Assembly (NCBI RefSeq): GCF_014898055.3
Contig: NW_023603184.1
Span: forward strand, 32,611,359 to 32,675,358
Source of the DNA: Talpa occidentalis
Taxonomy: Eukaryota; Chordata; Mammalia; Eulipotyphla; Talpidae
Reading direction: 5' to 3'
DNA: 64,000 nt
Shown here: piece by piece, positions 11,595-22,645 of the stretch
Layout: every line of letters starts with the position of its first letter
Numbering within the stretch: position 1 is the first letter of the stretch
Program-made: the position numbers and the translations under genes
Notes under the pieces: model-generated
What the model saw: only the letters and a program-made list of their open reading frames with translations
Databases searched by the model: none
Told to the model about the DNA's origin: nothing

Positions 11595-12031
11595 GTAAGG
11601 CCAGGACCCTCGACGAGAGGGCTAGTGAGAGCAGCTGTCCTGATAGCTGGAGCACGTTTCTGTGCGCAGAGAGCGGACCTTCCAGGGGAGGGCTGGCTGG
11701 GTGAGGCATCTTCCCGAGTAAGCCCCCCTGTTTCACTGGGGTAGCTGTCACTGGGATGGCTTGGTGCTGTGGAGGCGCACGGAACAGATATCGTCCATCC
11801 CGTTGGGGACGCTATTAGGACACGCTATGAAATCTGCTTGATTCCATTTCCAAGATGCAAGTTTTGTTCCCAGGTCACTGTCCGCCCTCTTTTTGGCTGG
11901 GTGTGCTGCAGGCATTTCCTCCCCATCCCTACCCTCGAGCAGGGATATCAGGAGGGGGCGGCTACAGGGAGGAATGCCCCTGGCCTCGGGCAGTCCCGAG
12001 GACCTGACTCGGTCGTTCTTGCCATTCGCAG

Positions 12032-12104
12032 ATGGACTACAGCAGCCCTCCCAGCGGTGCCCGGCGACGCTACGACGGCGCTTACTACAGCGAGGCGCCC
12101 GGCG
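12032..12104 (+). CDS. MYOD1: MYOD1 exon 2
   Basis: A short 73-base exon encoding MDYSSPPSGARRRYDGAYYS and the following residues EAPG. It is bounded by an acceptor ttcgcag|ATG and a donor G|gtgcgt, and leaves one base (G) that pairs with AA from exon 3 to give Glu235. Intron 1 is 437 bp and intron 2 is 244 bp, the compact layout usual for MYOD1. The segment links the Ser-rich region to helix III. Confidence 0.95.
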
Positions 12105-12348
12105 GTGCGTATCCGAGCCTCCTGTCCACGCTTCTCTTTGAGTTTCCCTCTATCTATTAATAGGACCCCTCCTCGGTCCACTCCCCTTCCACACCCCACC
12201 CCCGAAATGCCAAGTATGGCTGGATCGTCCCCGGGGGTGGCAGCCCTGTCGCCCGTCTGCCACAAAACCCTCCGTTCCCGGGGGGATGGGAGTAGGGGGG
12301 GGGGACTTGACAGCGACCCTACCGACTAACCTACCCCTCCCCGCGCAG

Positions 12349-12599
12349 AACCCAGGCCGGGGAAGAGCGCCGCGGTGTCGAGCCTCGACTGCCTGTCCAG
12401 CATCGTGGAGCGCATCTCCACGGAGAGCCCCGCGGCGCCCGCGCTTCTGCTGACCGACGCGCCCCCGGAGTCCTCGCCCGGACCGCAGGAGGAGGTGGTC
12501 CTCAGCGAGGGCGAACACGGCGCCCCCACCCCTTCTCCGGACGCTGCCCCGCAGTGCTCCGCGGGCGCGAACCCCAACCCGATCTACCAGGTGCTCTGA
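12349..12599 (+). CDS. MYOD1: MYOD1 exon 3: C-terminal helix III region
   Basis: It opens after ccgcgcag and encodes residues 235-317, ending NPIYQVL and TGA (12,597-12,599). The block AAVSSLDCLSSIVERIST is the conserved amphipathic helix III, which in MyoD is needed to open silent muscle chromatin. The stretch after it (LLLTDAPPESSPGPQEEVV...) is the part that varies most between mammals. The frame joins cleanly with exon 2. Confidence 0.97.
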
Positions 12600-13300
12600 G
12601 GGGTTAGGCGGCCGCGTCGGAGGGCACTGATGCCCCCCCAGCTGAGGGATGGGACCCCTCAGGGTCTCGGAGCCCAGAAAATTGAGCTTAAATGCCAACA
12701 CCCCTCCCATCGTGCTTTAAAAGCAACCCTTCCGGAGGTAGGAGAGGCGGGAGAGCCTGTTTCCACCTCCTGCACCCCAGAGCAAGGACATGGTCCTTCT
12801 TTCCACGCAGCACCCTTCCCAGAAACCCGCTGCGTCGGCCCTTAGGTGTTTCTCGGTGTGCCAGAGTTGACCTTTGAGGGGCCAGGCCCTTCCTCTTCCT
12901 CACCCCTCCCCCTTGGGGTGGGACCCATGAGTTAAGCCTCACCCGGACGCCCTGTTCACTTGGGGGGCGGGGGGCGCGTGGTGTCTCCTTTGCAGAGTCC
13001 TCCGGACACCCACTCTTTCCACCGCCTGCTGGGTGCGCTCCCCTCTCTAGTGTGACAGGTATAATGGTAACCACTCCCCCCCCCACCCCCCCCACCCCCG
13101 GTTCAGGACCACTTTTTGTAATACTTTTGTAATCTATTCCTGTAAATAAGAGTTGCTTTGCCAGAGCAGGAGCCCCTAGGGCTGTATTAATCTCTGAAGC
13201 ATGGTGTGCGGTGCGACAGGGACACTGTATGTTTATATGACAGGCGGGCGAGCCAGGGCGCTTGCTCAGGTGTTCGTAATAAAGATGCTAATTTATACCG
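12600..13300 (+). other. MYOD1: MYOD1 3' UTR
   Basis: From the stop codon to about 20 bases past the AATAAA at 13,278. It contains a C-rich run (about 13,074-13,099) and an AT-rich stretch with 'gtaatctattcctgtaaataag', typical of a MyoD 3' end. No coding frame. Confidence 0.8.
13278..13283 (+). terminator. MYOD1: MYOD1 poly(A) signal
   Basis: A canonical AATAAA about 680 bases after the stop codon. Cleavage is expected 15-25 bases downstream, near 13,300. Confidence 0.8.
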
Positions 13301-13604
13301 TTGGCTCCGGTTTTCCCTGGGGATAAATACAGGATTTTGACCTGGAGGAAAATCCCAAGCTGGGCAAACTGTCCCAGAGCGACCCCTGTAGGCCGCACAC
13401 GGACTACACGGAGGAAATCCGTTGCCAGAGGAATAGAGGGTTGGTGGAGAATGTCTCCAACAAGAGGTGAGGGAGGTTCTTCTGACCCTGATGTACAGCA
13501 GGACACACAAGTCCGTAGTTTTCATGTCAGGATGCATATTTGAAGAGTTTGAAAAAGGGACTCGTGCCTGACCCCATCACCCAGAGATTCTGATCTGAAA
13601 TGTA

Positions 13605-13958
13605 CAGGCATTACCTCCAAGACATTGTGGGTTTGGCTGCAGGCCACCCCAATAAAGTTGATGTCACAGTAACGTGACTCACACAATTTTTTTGGTTTCT
13701 CAATGCACGTACAAGTTACGTTTATACTACACTACAGTCTACTATAGTCTAAGTGTGCAATCGCATTCTATCTACCAAAAGTACACAGTCTTTAATTAAA
13801 TGTGACAGAGACATAAGGTGAGCAAATGGCATTGATAGACTTGCTGCACCCAGCATTGCTACAAACCTTCAATTTGTGAAACACACGCGCGCATGTGCAC
13901 ACACACACACACACACACACACTATATCTTCAAGGCACAATAAAACAAGGTATGCCTG
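13605..13958. mobile_element. Tigger1-type DNA transposon remnant
   Basis: Terminal inverted repeats CAGGCATTACCT... (left) and ...ACAAGGTATGCCTG (right) flanked by TA on both sides, as expected for pogo/Tigger insertion. The inside matches Tigger1 ends as I know them ('agacattgtgggtttggctgcaggccaccccaataaag', 'tagacttgctgcacccagcattgctacaaaccttcaatttgtg'). At about 354 bp it has lost the transposase gene. A (CA)n microsatellite grew inside it. Confidence 0.8.
13898..13921 (+). repeat. (CA)n microsatellite
   Basis: About 12 uninterrupted CA units within the Tigger1 remnant. Confidence 0.85.
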
Positions 13959-14419
13959 TATCGGCCCCCTATACTTGGGACGAGGTATTGGTGTATTTCC
14001 AAAGCACCCAGGTGGTTCTGAAGTGAGTTCAAGGTTGAGAATCATGGTCCTCGGTACAAACAGAGTGAGCCCAGGTGATGTCTGAAAGGAGCCCTCAAGA
14101 GTCATGGCCCTAGATGCCACTAGGGACCTCCTTGAGACAGAAGATGCAAAATGGTGCTCACAGCATTATGAGGAAAAATGAAAAGAAGGGGCATCATAAA
14201 TTGTGTGCTACATACAGGCTCTTAGTGATAGGTGTGACCTCCAGGGAACAGCGTAGAAGACCAGACAGGCATCATCCTCTACTTGGCTGGCAATCTGGCG
14301 ACATAGAGCATCTCAGCATTGTCTACCTACAGGAACGTGTGAAGAGAGGGACACATGCATCCTGCACCATCACAGGGCCATATGTAAGCTATAAACACTC
14401 TGAAAGCAGAGCAGGGGTC

Positions 14420-15480
14420 ATCGATTTACCCAGGGTGCTAGAGAAGGCTTCCTGGAAGAAGTACCAATTGAGATGTGTCTTGAGAAACAGAAGAGCCACA
14501 CAATGCCCAGACTCATGCCCACCCTTGGGAAATAGATACCACACACACACACACACATATGTGTACACACACATGCACACATCCCACAGGGACCGCTGCT
14601 CTCCCCAGGATCCAAGGTCTTAGAAGAATGGCCTGGCAAAAGTCCTTCCCCAATCACATGCCACTCTAACTACAACTCCCAACATACACACTTGCCACCA
14701 GGACCCCAGCTCTCCTCCTATATCCTATCCCACAGGCCTCTTTTCTGGAAAACCCTAGGGGTCCACTTTCAAGGGCTCATGGACTGGGAAGCCCTAGGGA
14801 GTGCAGACAAGATGTGATGCCCAAGGAAAAGCCTCATTACAGGTCTGAGATCAGCTCCGGGTGCTCCAATGCAGGGTCCCTGAGGAGCGGCCCGGCCCCA
14901 AGCTTCAATTGCTAATGATCCTTAGCTTTTCTTCTGGCCACTTCCCTGATGCCCTTGGGGTTCTTTACATTCCTTTGAGATTCTGTGAGACTTATTAATT
15001 AATTCATTCATTCAACAGATGCCAGATCTGAGGCTGGGTGAAAACAGAGACAAGTGGTGATAGTTCCTGGCCTTAGGAAACACCCAGACAGTTGGGGCAT
15101 CAGGTCTCTTAATGGCTGGTTACATCACCATAAGTAAAATGCTATGATGGGGGTGCATGTGGCAGAGGTAGGGAAGCAGAAGGTACAGACAAGCAGGTGC
15201 CCCTTAACAAGAGTAATGAAGGAGTTGGTCAGGAAAGAGGGACTGAAGAAGGGTGCTCCAAGCTGAGGAAACAGCAAACCCAGAAGGCAAACTGTTCTCA
15301 AAGCAGGAAAATGTTCACAGGGAGGGCCAGAGGTGAGGCTGGGGAAGGTTGAGATAGGACCTCAGGGGACCTCCCTGGGCTTCATCCTGAAGGCCATAGA
15401 GAGTCATTGACGGATCTCAACAGGAGAAGGACACAAATAAAACCCTATTTTCTGAAAGTCAATCAGAAAAGGTAAGAGGA
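14420..15480 (-). repeat. L2-type LINE remnants, reverse, in pieces
   Basis: 'gctagagaaggcttcctggaagaagtaccaattgagatgtgtcttgag' and, from about 14,995, 'attaattaattcattcattcaacagatgcc...' through 'gacctccctgggcttcatcctgaaggccatagagagtcattg' have the order of antisense L2. Between them are a short (CA)n (14,540-14,560) and unassigned sequence. Confidence 0.5.
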
Positions 15481-16076
15481 ACAAGACCTGAGACAGAAAG
15501 CCTTGTCAGAGTTGCCCAGAGGAGACATGGCATGCATGACCTGGAGTGGGGAAGTCACTGGGGGTGAAACAGAGAGCACCAGGGTACAGGGGAGACAGCT
15601 GTGCCAAACAAAGCATAGGCATTGCTGGCGAGCCCCTACCCTCACACCCACTGGGGAAATACCATTAGACAAAGAAGTAAACAAATGCAGTTATAAATGG
15701 TGAGAAATACCATAAGGAGAAGTAAAGGGTGCAAAGAGAGAAGATAATGGGGTGTGAGAAGGTCATCAGGTGAAAAGAGAAGGCAGACTTTTCACTGAGG
15801 GAAACCACCACACATAAGAGGTGGATGCAGTAGCTTACAGGGAACTAGTGTGAAATTAGGGAACAGGACCTCTCTTTCCTGAGGACCTGCAGCACCAGAG
15901 GTCACGGTTAGGCTTACTGTCTTTTTTAATCTTCCTAAGTAAGTTAAATTGTAGCCAATTGGTTATAACCATTAGGTCTTTCATTCTGACTTTCCCCTAG
16001 TGTGGGATAGCACTTAAGAACATGTTGAAGTCTTATCTAAAGGTATGTATTTTGTTTGGCCCCATGGGAAGTATTT
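15481..16076. other. Intergenic DNA, no gene seen
   Basis: Probable further L2 debris at 15,640-15,830 ('aaatggtgagaaataccataagg'); the rest is unassigned. Confidence 0.4.
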
Positions 16077-16370
16077 AAAATAGGTGGGGCCTCCCCTGGT
16101 GGCGCAGAGGTTGAGGGCAGTGCTGTGAAGCTGTCCGCAGCCTCTGCAGGGCCGGTTCCATCTCAGCTGGCCAGGGAGGGTCCCCCATGGCGCATAGACC
16201 TCTCCTGTCTCGCCCACTGCTCCCCTCAGCAGTGCTTTCGGTCAGTCGGCCTGTTCTGTTCTCCGCTCTGTCTCTGGTGAATCCTCTCACCCTCCTGGAC
16301 ATCTGGCTTGTACCCCGGTTCTTATATAAATAAATAAATCTTTAAAAAAAAAGTAAAATAAAATAGATGG
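16077..16370 (+). mobile_element. Lineage tRNA-derived SINE, copy 1
   Basis: The body is 16,088-16,359, flanked by AAAATAGGTGG and AAAATAGATGG (16,077-16,087 and 16,360-16,370). It begins ggcctcccctggtggcgcag (tRNA A-box-like), has a mutated B box (ggttccatctc), and ends in (AAAT)n, 'ctttaaaaaaaa'. It is more diverged than copies 2, 4 and 5. Confidence 0.85.
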
Positions 16371-16994
16371 AATATGAAACAGAAGCAATAATGAAGACTG
16401 AATACATTCAAGTGATTCTGATATTGAAAAGACAATTGTACCCCAACTATATTTAGAGCATACCAAAAATCAGTTTATTAAAAGAAAGAGATAACTTTTG
16501 AATGGGATTATTGAGAAAACTAATGTATTGTTTAATAATCCAATAAAAGAGTGAATGAGATGAACACATTAGGAAACAACAACCTTTCTGTTGATGTAAC
16601 ACAAAATATTAACATCAACAAAGACAGCATAAAATTCATAATATGTCACCAAAAGACCACTAACTTTGTAATAAATGTGGCCAATTTTAAAACTTTTAGA
16701 ACAATCATCACACCAGAAAGCTCAAAAGACTTTAAACTTTTAAAGTCCATAGGTGAGAAACTTGTTAATTTTCTCTAAATTTGAAACCAATCCTAAAATG
16801 GCATAGGACATTTTAAACAGAGCAGTGAGCTGAAAAAAGCTTCCCTAATGATCAGTGGTATAAAACAAGTTGGATCAGCCATATTGAAGGGAAGACTGAA
16901 TTAGCTGATTTATCACACTCTGTGAATTATCTCTATATACAAAACCATTGTCACGTGAAGAGACAGTCAAAGATCTGCAGCTTGATGATGGAGG
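16371..16994. other. AT-rich intergenic DNA, no gene seen
   Basis: AT-rich, with a chance open frame at 16,551-16,778. No named repeat. It may be an old L1 internal piece. Confidence 0.4.
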
Positions 16995-17352
16995 AAAGGA
17001 ATAGGGAGGACTACTGGTGGCGCAGCGGTTGAGCGCTGGGTTGCGAAGCTGCCCGCAGCCTCTGCAGCGCCAGTTCGATCCCCGGCTGCTCCCCGGCCAC
17101 CAGAGAAGGGTCCCACATGGCGTGCAGACCTCTCCTGCCGCCCGCTGCTCCCCTCAGCAGTGTACTTCGTCAGTCTGCCTGTTCTGCTCCCCGCTCTGGC
17201 TCTGGTGAATTCTCTCACCCTCCCGCGCTTCTGACTGTACCCAGTGCTTGTATGAATAAATAAATAATAAAATAAAATAAAATAAAGATTTGTTTAAAAA
17301 ATCACAAAATAGAATAACAGTAAAGTTTAAAAAAAAAGGAATAGGGAAGACT
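16995..17352 (+). mobile_element. Lineage tRNA-derived SINE, copy 2
   Basis: The body is about 17,013-17,334, between duplications AAAGGAATAGGGAGGACT (16,995-17,012) and AAAGGAATAGGGAAGACT (17,335-17,352). A box tggcgcagcgg and B box gttcgatcccc are both intact. The 3' tail is expanded with (AAAT)/(AAAAT) units and further A-rich sequence. Confidence 0.9.
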
Positions 17353-17980
17353 AAAAAAAACAAGGAAAATAAAGAGCAAAGAAGGAAGGCAGAGGAGGAA
17401 ACGGAGAGGAAGATAAAGACAAAATTGATGATGTTAATGAACAAATCCATTCTGTCTCAATTTTTTCTCATCTACAAAACACCTAAATCTTCTGCACACA
17501 GTTCACTAGTACTAAAGGGAAAAAACTAGAAGGTGAGGCTGTGTAATATTTATTTTTATACTATAAAGGGTCATTTTTATACCATTAACCAATTTTCCCT
17601 CAGATGGCATTTAACAGTGGGTTTTAATTTACATAGAACTTTCCCAAGCAGCCGGGGAAATTGAGCCTTGAATGACTGCATAGGTCCTGGCACGTAGGGC
17701 TGTCTGTGCCACCGCCTGGTTGAGGACTTGGACATGACTTAACCTATCTGGACTTAGGCTGTCTTCGCAGAGTGGATTAGTGGATTTAAAAGTTATGTCC
17801 CAGTTCTGACATTCTTTAGACATTCACTTAAACATCTCAGAGACAGAAAAATATATAGAGAATGAAATAGATCTTTCACAGATAAGGCAACTAGAGCCGT
17901 GAAAAACTGAGGTTTTTCTCAATATAGACAAATTATTTATAACTTTCTAGCTTGCTGATCCTTCTTTTTACTCCTCACAA

Positions 17981-19728
17981 TTTTTTATCAAGGTTTAATT
18001 CACCATACCATAAAGTTCACCCTTTTAAAGTGCCCAGTCTGCTGGTTTGTATTATATTTATGACAATTATGCAACCATCACCACAAATTCCAGAACATCT
18101 TCATTATTCCCAAAAGAAACGTATACCCATTAGTACTCACCCTCACTTCTCTCTCCCCAACCCCTGGCAACTACTGATGGATTTTCTGTATCTATGGATT
18201 TGCCTGTTCTGAATATTTCATATGAATGGAATCACACACAAAGTGTGTGAGCACCTTGTAGCATTTTATCTACTCCTCTTTTCACTTAAGAGGATGTTTT
18301 CCAGGCGTCCCTTGTGGCACAAGGAGTTAGGCACTGCACTGTGAAGCAATCCGCAGCCTCTGTAGCACGAGTTCGATCCCTGGCTGACCAGAGAGAAACC
18401 CACATGGCGAAACAGACCTCTCCTGTCTCACCGGCTGCTCCCCTCAGCAGTGTATTTCACTCAGCCTACCTGTTCCGTTCCCCACTCTGTCTCTGGTGAA
18501 TCCTCTCACCCCCTGCATCTCTGGTCTGTACCCCAGCTCTTGCACGCAAAAATAAATAAATCTTTAAAAAAAAAAAAAAGAGGATGTTTTCCAGGTTTTC
18601 CACTTGTCCTGTGTATTAGTACTTCATTTCTTTTTGTGGCTGAATAATATTCCATTGTATGGATACATCACAATTTGTTTATCCATTCATCAGCTGATAG
18701 ACTTAAACTGGTTGTTTCCAGTTTTTAGCTATTATCGACAATGCTCCTGTGAACATTCATGTGCAAGTTTTTATTTAAACATATGCTTTTAATTCTCCTG
18801 GGTCCACACCTAAAGTGAGATTGCTGGGTCTAGCATAACTCTATGTTTAAATTTATGAGAAACTACCAAGCTTTTCCCAAAGCAGCTGCACAACTGTACA
18901 TTCTCCTCAGATATCTGAAGGGCCCAGTTTCTCTAGATCCTCCACACACTGATTCTGCTTGTCTTTTTATTTTAGCCATTCTAGTAGGTGGGAAATGGTA
19001 TCTCATCATGGGTTTGACTGGCATTTCTGTAATGACGATGATACTGAGCCTCTTATCCTGTCCTTATAGGTCATCTGTACATCTTTGGAGAAATGTCTTT
19101 TCAAATTCTTTGACAATTGAAAAATTAGGTTGTTTTTTCATTGTTGATTATGAGAGTTTTTAATATATGCTAGATACTAAACTCTTATCAGATGCATGAT
19201 TTGCAAATATTTTTGCAAATGGGTTCTCGTTCTATGGGTCTTTTAACTTTCTTGATAGTGTCCTCTGAAGCTCAAAAGGTCTTTTTTTTTTTTTTAAATC
19301 TCAGTGGAATACAATTTATCTATATTTTTCTTTTGTTACTTGTGTTTTGGCATCATAGTTAATACACCATTACTGAATCCAAGTTTATTTAAGAGTTTTA
19401 TAGTTTTAGCTCTTACTTTAGGAATTCAATCCATTTTTAATTTTTGAAGTTGGTTGGTTCAACTTCATTCTTTTGCATGCGAATATCCACTTGTCCCAGC
19501 ATTCTTTGCTGAAAAGATGATTCTTTCCTCATTGAGTAGTTTTGGCATCCTTGTCAAAAATTAATTGAACTAAATGTATGGATTTGTTTTTGGACTCCTA
19601 GTTCTACTTCATTGATCCATGTGCCTATCTTGAGGCCAATCAAGAAGTGTAAGTTCTCCAATTTTGTTCTTCTTCCCAATTGTTTTGGTAATTATGGGTC
19701 CCTTGCCTTTTTGCACATGCATCTTCAG
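17981..19728 (-). mobile_element. LINE-1 (L1M-type) fragment, reverse orientation
   Basis: A long stretch of antisense L1: 'tttaattcaccataccataaagttcaccc', 'ggctgaataatattccattgtatgg', 'tttatccattcatcagctgatag', 'gtgagattgctgggtctag', 'gagaaatgtcttttcaaattctttg', 'attgatccatgtgcctatc'. Reading frames are broken throughout. It is split at 18,290 by a SINE. Confidence 0.85.
18290..18595 (+). mobile_element. Lineage tRNA-derived SINE, copy 3, nested in L1
   Basis: The body is 18,306-18,579, bounded by two exact copies of GAGGATGTTTTCCAGG (18,290-18,305 and 18,580-18,595). The duplicated bases are L1 sequence, so the SINE landed in the L1 after it had fixed. B box gttcgatccct is present. The tail is 'aaataaataaatcttt' then about 14 A. 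Confidence 0.92.
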
Positions 19729-19997
19729 GTAGCCCTGACCTGGTGGTATTTTCAGTAGCCACCAATCTTGTCTGGTAAAATATGGGAACTATAAATTGCC
19801 ATCAACATTTAAAGCAGGTTCTTGCTCATGTATTTAAAAAAAAAGTATAACGGATGATGACTTTTGTCACCTTTGACTTTTACAAAATAAATTATTATTT
19901 TGGTTAACGGAACATCATTCTATAACTGCAAAAAAGTTGTAACAGTTTTTGTTGGCATTATGAATGCTTCTAGGTAAATACAACTTATTTAAACATT

Positions 19998-20540
19998 ATG
20001 CAGGCGTGACCCTATGTTCATTGCAGCATTATTCACAATACCCTAGTTATGGAAACAACTTAAGTGCCCAGTGACACATGAGCAGATTAAGAAGATGCGG
20101 TGTGTGTGTGAGTGTGTGTACACACATACACATACATGTGGAATACTACTCAATTATAAAAAAGATGAAATCTTGCCATTCTGACAACATGGATGGAACT
20201 AGAGGGGGATTATGTTAAGTGAAATGAATCAGAAGGAGAAAGACAAATACCAGATGACTTCACTCATGTGTGGAATCTAGAGATGCAAAATGAAGAAACA
20301 GACAAGCCAAAACAAACAAATCCTAAAATTCTGACTTTTGAATTGAGACTCCCAGAGGGGAAAGGGGGAGCGAGAGAGGCACAATGGGGGGCGGGGGGCT
20401 CCAGTGGACTATGGTGGAGGCCTACGGGTGCACTCGTGGTGGGTGCGGTGTGGTAACGCACCGAAGACCTGTGAACCTGCAGCTCTGAACCATTTGCTGT
20501 GCTGTAAGCCAATGTCACCTCAATAAAAAAATAATACAAG
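19998..20540 (+). mobile_element. LINE-1 3' end, sense orientation
   Basis: Starts 'atgcaggcgtgaccctatgttcattgcagcattattcacaat' and runs through the ORF2 C-terminal region ('caacatggatggaactagag...gtgaaatgaatcagaaggagaaagacaaatacc...cactcatgtgtggaatctag'). Then comes a GC-rich lineage 3' UTR with a G-rich stretch (about 20,354-20,400), ending 'tgtcacctcaataaaaaaataat'. It is 5'-truncated and has no intact ORF2. It faces the opposite way to the L1 just upstream. Confidence 0.85.
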
Positions 20541-20629
20541 CAAACATGCAGGCATATCTGGCAATTAGTAAAAATACTGTTATTTTATGTTTGTAGGATT
20601 TGTCAGTTTTCTTTAAATTTACTTTTGGT

Positions 20630-20943
20630 CCCAGTTTCTGTTCTTTTTTTTTTTTTTTTAAAGATTTTATTTATTTATTTATACAAGCACTGGGTACAGT
20701 CAGAAGCGCGGTAAGGTGAGAGAATTCACCAGAGCCAGAGCAGGGAGCAGAGCAGGCAGAAGGACCGAAGTACACTGCTGAGGGGAGCAGCGGGCAGCAG
20801 GAGAGGTCTGCGCGCCATGTGGGACCATCCTCCGGTGGCCGGGGAGCAGCCGGGGATCGAACCGGCGCTGCAGAGGCTGCAGGCAGCTTCTCAACTCAGC
20901 GCTCAACTGCTGCGCCACCAGGGAGGCCCCCAGTTTCTGTTCT
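20630..20943 (-). mobile_element. Lineage tRNA-derived SINE, copy 4, reverse
   Basis: The body is 20,645-20,928, between two exact CCCAGTTTCTGTTCT copies (20,630-20,644 and 20,929-20,943). In reverse it shows the T-rich tail, (TTTA)n, the B box as ggatcgaacc, and the head as gcgccaccagggaggcc. It is well preserved and so relatively young. Confidence 0.93.
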
Positions 20944-21626
20944 AAGTCTAAATAAATGTTTGTTCTTGCCCCCAACTTTCTCTTTTTAAAAAAGCATGAC
21001 CCACTAAACATGTCTAAACATCAGGCCTCACAAACCCCAGGCCCCTGCCCACTGCCCACCAGGCTTACCTGCGGCCACTCACACGCATGCCGGGGAGACC
21101 CCCACAACTCTTGTCGGGATTTCTTGAGATAGCCTGGAGGCTCCAGTTGCTTCTGGAAGCAGAATTTCCCTGGGGACAACCTTGTAGACATGTTTGCACC
21201 CACTTGTCCCCCCTTCACAAATGTACCTCTGACCACCCTCAGACACCCTTCCCCACAGTCATATTCATTGCCCACCTCCTCACCACACTCCCACAGAGCC
21301 TAGGCAGGGCTGACGATCTGCTCCCCTGTCACACTCACTGTCTGATGGGCTCCCCCCTCACAGTCTGAGCCTTTGCTGAGGAAGCAGAAGCCCATGAGAG
21401 AGATGTGGGCTAAGGGCTGGTTGCAGCGGGTTTGGGGAGTTTGGCCTGGGGATAGGGGGAGAAGGGAAGACAGGAAGTTAAATGAGAAAAACCATCTCAT
21501 TTAATGCTCACAAAATACTATTCCCTTTACGCAGAGGAGGAAACAGCACTCCAGAGAGGGAAAGTGATGAATTTACACAGCTAATAAAGAAGCAAAATGA
21601 GAGCTGTAAACAAAATCTGTCTAGAT
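20944..21626. other. Intergenic DNA, no gene seen
   Basis: Mixed composition, including a possible MIR-like stretch at 21,480-21,600 ('ctcatttaatgctcacaaaatactattccctttacgcagaggaggaaac'). No supported gene. Confidence 0.45.
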
Positions 21627-21857
21627 CACTGGTTCCCTCCACTGAAGGAAATTTTCCCACCACCACCCCCCAGGGGACATTTGGCAGTATCTGTAGACCT
21701 TTTGAGTAGTCACGACTGGGGAAGGGGGGTTCTACTGACATCTAGTGGGTACAGGCCAGGAATGCTGCTAAGCTTCCCACAGTTCACAGTATAGCACCCC
21801 ACAACAAAGGATCATTTGGTCCAAAATGTCAACATTACAGAGACTGAGAAATGCTGG
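21627..21857 (+). mobile_element. MER20 hAT-Charlie DNA transposon relic
   Basis: 'cactggttccctcc...ccccccaggggacatttggcagtatctgtagac...gtcacgactgggg...gacatctagtgggtacaggccaggaatgctgctaagc...ccacaacaaaggatcatttggtccaaaatgtcaa...gagactgagaaatgctg' follows MER20 end to end. About 230 bp, non-autonomous, specific to placental mammals. Confidence 0.85.
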
Positions 21858-22160
21858 TTTACCACTAGCCAGAGTATTCTTCACCTTGGCCCCTTTCCAG
21901 ACTTCTGCTGGACTAAGAAATCTAGACCCACTGGCGCAGGGTTTGCAGAAAGGAACACCGGAACACCCACCCCATTCCCAGAGTAGGTACCAGGTCACTG
22001 TTCAAGCTACAGCTGCAACATCCACGATCACCCACCAATGCACCTCTAGGTTCATGCTTCCCTGTCCATTGGAGGGAAGAGAAGTGCTGGGCTGAGGAGG
22101 AGATGCCTGAGGGCACTTATCATCACTCTGTGCCCAGTTTAGGTTAGTTGCCACATATGG

Positions 22161-22174
22161 CCACGAGATGGCAC
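22161..22174 (+). promoter_or_regulatory. CTCF-like motif
   Basis: CCACGAGATGGCAC agrees with the CTCF core CCASYAGRKGGCRS at 13 of 14 positions (the mismatch is G at the fifth). The flank TGG before it also fits. It lies between MYOD1 and KCNC1. Occupancy is unknown. Confidence 0.45.
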
Positions 22175-22469
22175 CCTAACCTACCAGGAATGTTAAGGCT
22201 CTGGCTGGAGAAAGCCCCAGAGGATGTGCCAACCTGGACAAAGGCGGGGGAGACTGGACTTGTGCCAATTCTAGAGCCTAGCAGGACCAGATCTAAGGCT
22301 TGCAAGTGCCAGGTGTGAGGACATAGCCAAACTTGGCTTCAGGATTGCCTTCATCCTTTTTATAGGCCACCCTCATCCATAGCTCATCTTCTAGCCATTC
22401 CCATCATGGAGCTTAATGAAGCACAGCACCCATTCCCCTCTAGGCTGAGCAAGAAAAATCCCAGAGCTG

Positions 22470-22645
22470 AGGTGTTAAGGATCTACAGCTTATTATTTAT
22501 TATTCATATTCAACCATAAGTTACTGAAACATAGATAAATTGAGTAACTTGCCCAAGGTCATAGTTAGTCAAGGGTGGAGCTGGGGTTTAAACCCAGGCA
22601 GTCTGACATGAGAGCGCATGCTTTTAACCACTGGGAAATACTGGC
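22470..22645 (+). repeat. MIR SINE fragment
   Basis: 'gataaattgagtaacttgcccaaggtcatagttagtcaagggtggagctggggtttaaacccaggcagtctg' is the MIR core in the usual order. Confidence 0.75.

Larger units (their letters stand above)
10500..12650. other. MYOD1: CpG island covering MYOD1
   Basis: Dense CpG and GC-rich sequence from the promoter through exon 3, in contrast to the surrounding repeat-rich DNA. Typical of a developmental regulator gene. Edges were judged by eye. Confidence 0.75.
13562..14050. mobile_element. MER5A hAT relic, split by a later insertion
   Basis: The left part (13,562-13,604, 'gaccccatcacccagagattctgatctgaaatg') and right part (13,960-14,050, ending 'aagcacccaggtggttctgaag...ttgagaatcatgg') together read as one MER5A-type element. 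The middle is the Tigger1 listed next. Confidence 0.6.

Noticed and set aside
17020..17095. Possible tRNA gene (A and B boxes)
   Set aside because: The boxes belong to a tRNA-derived SINE with target duplications and a poly(A)-type tail. The cloverleaf is not kept.
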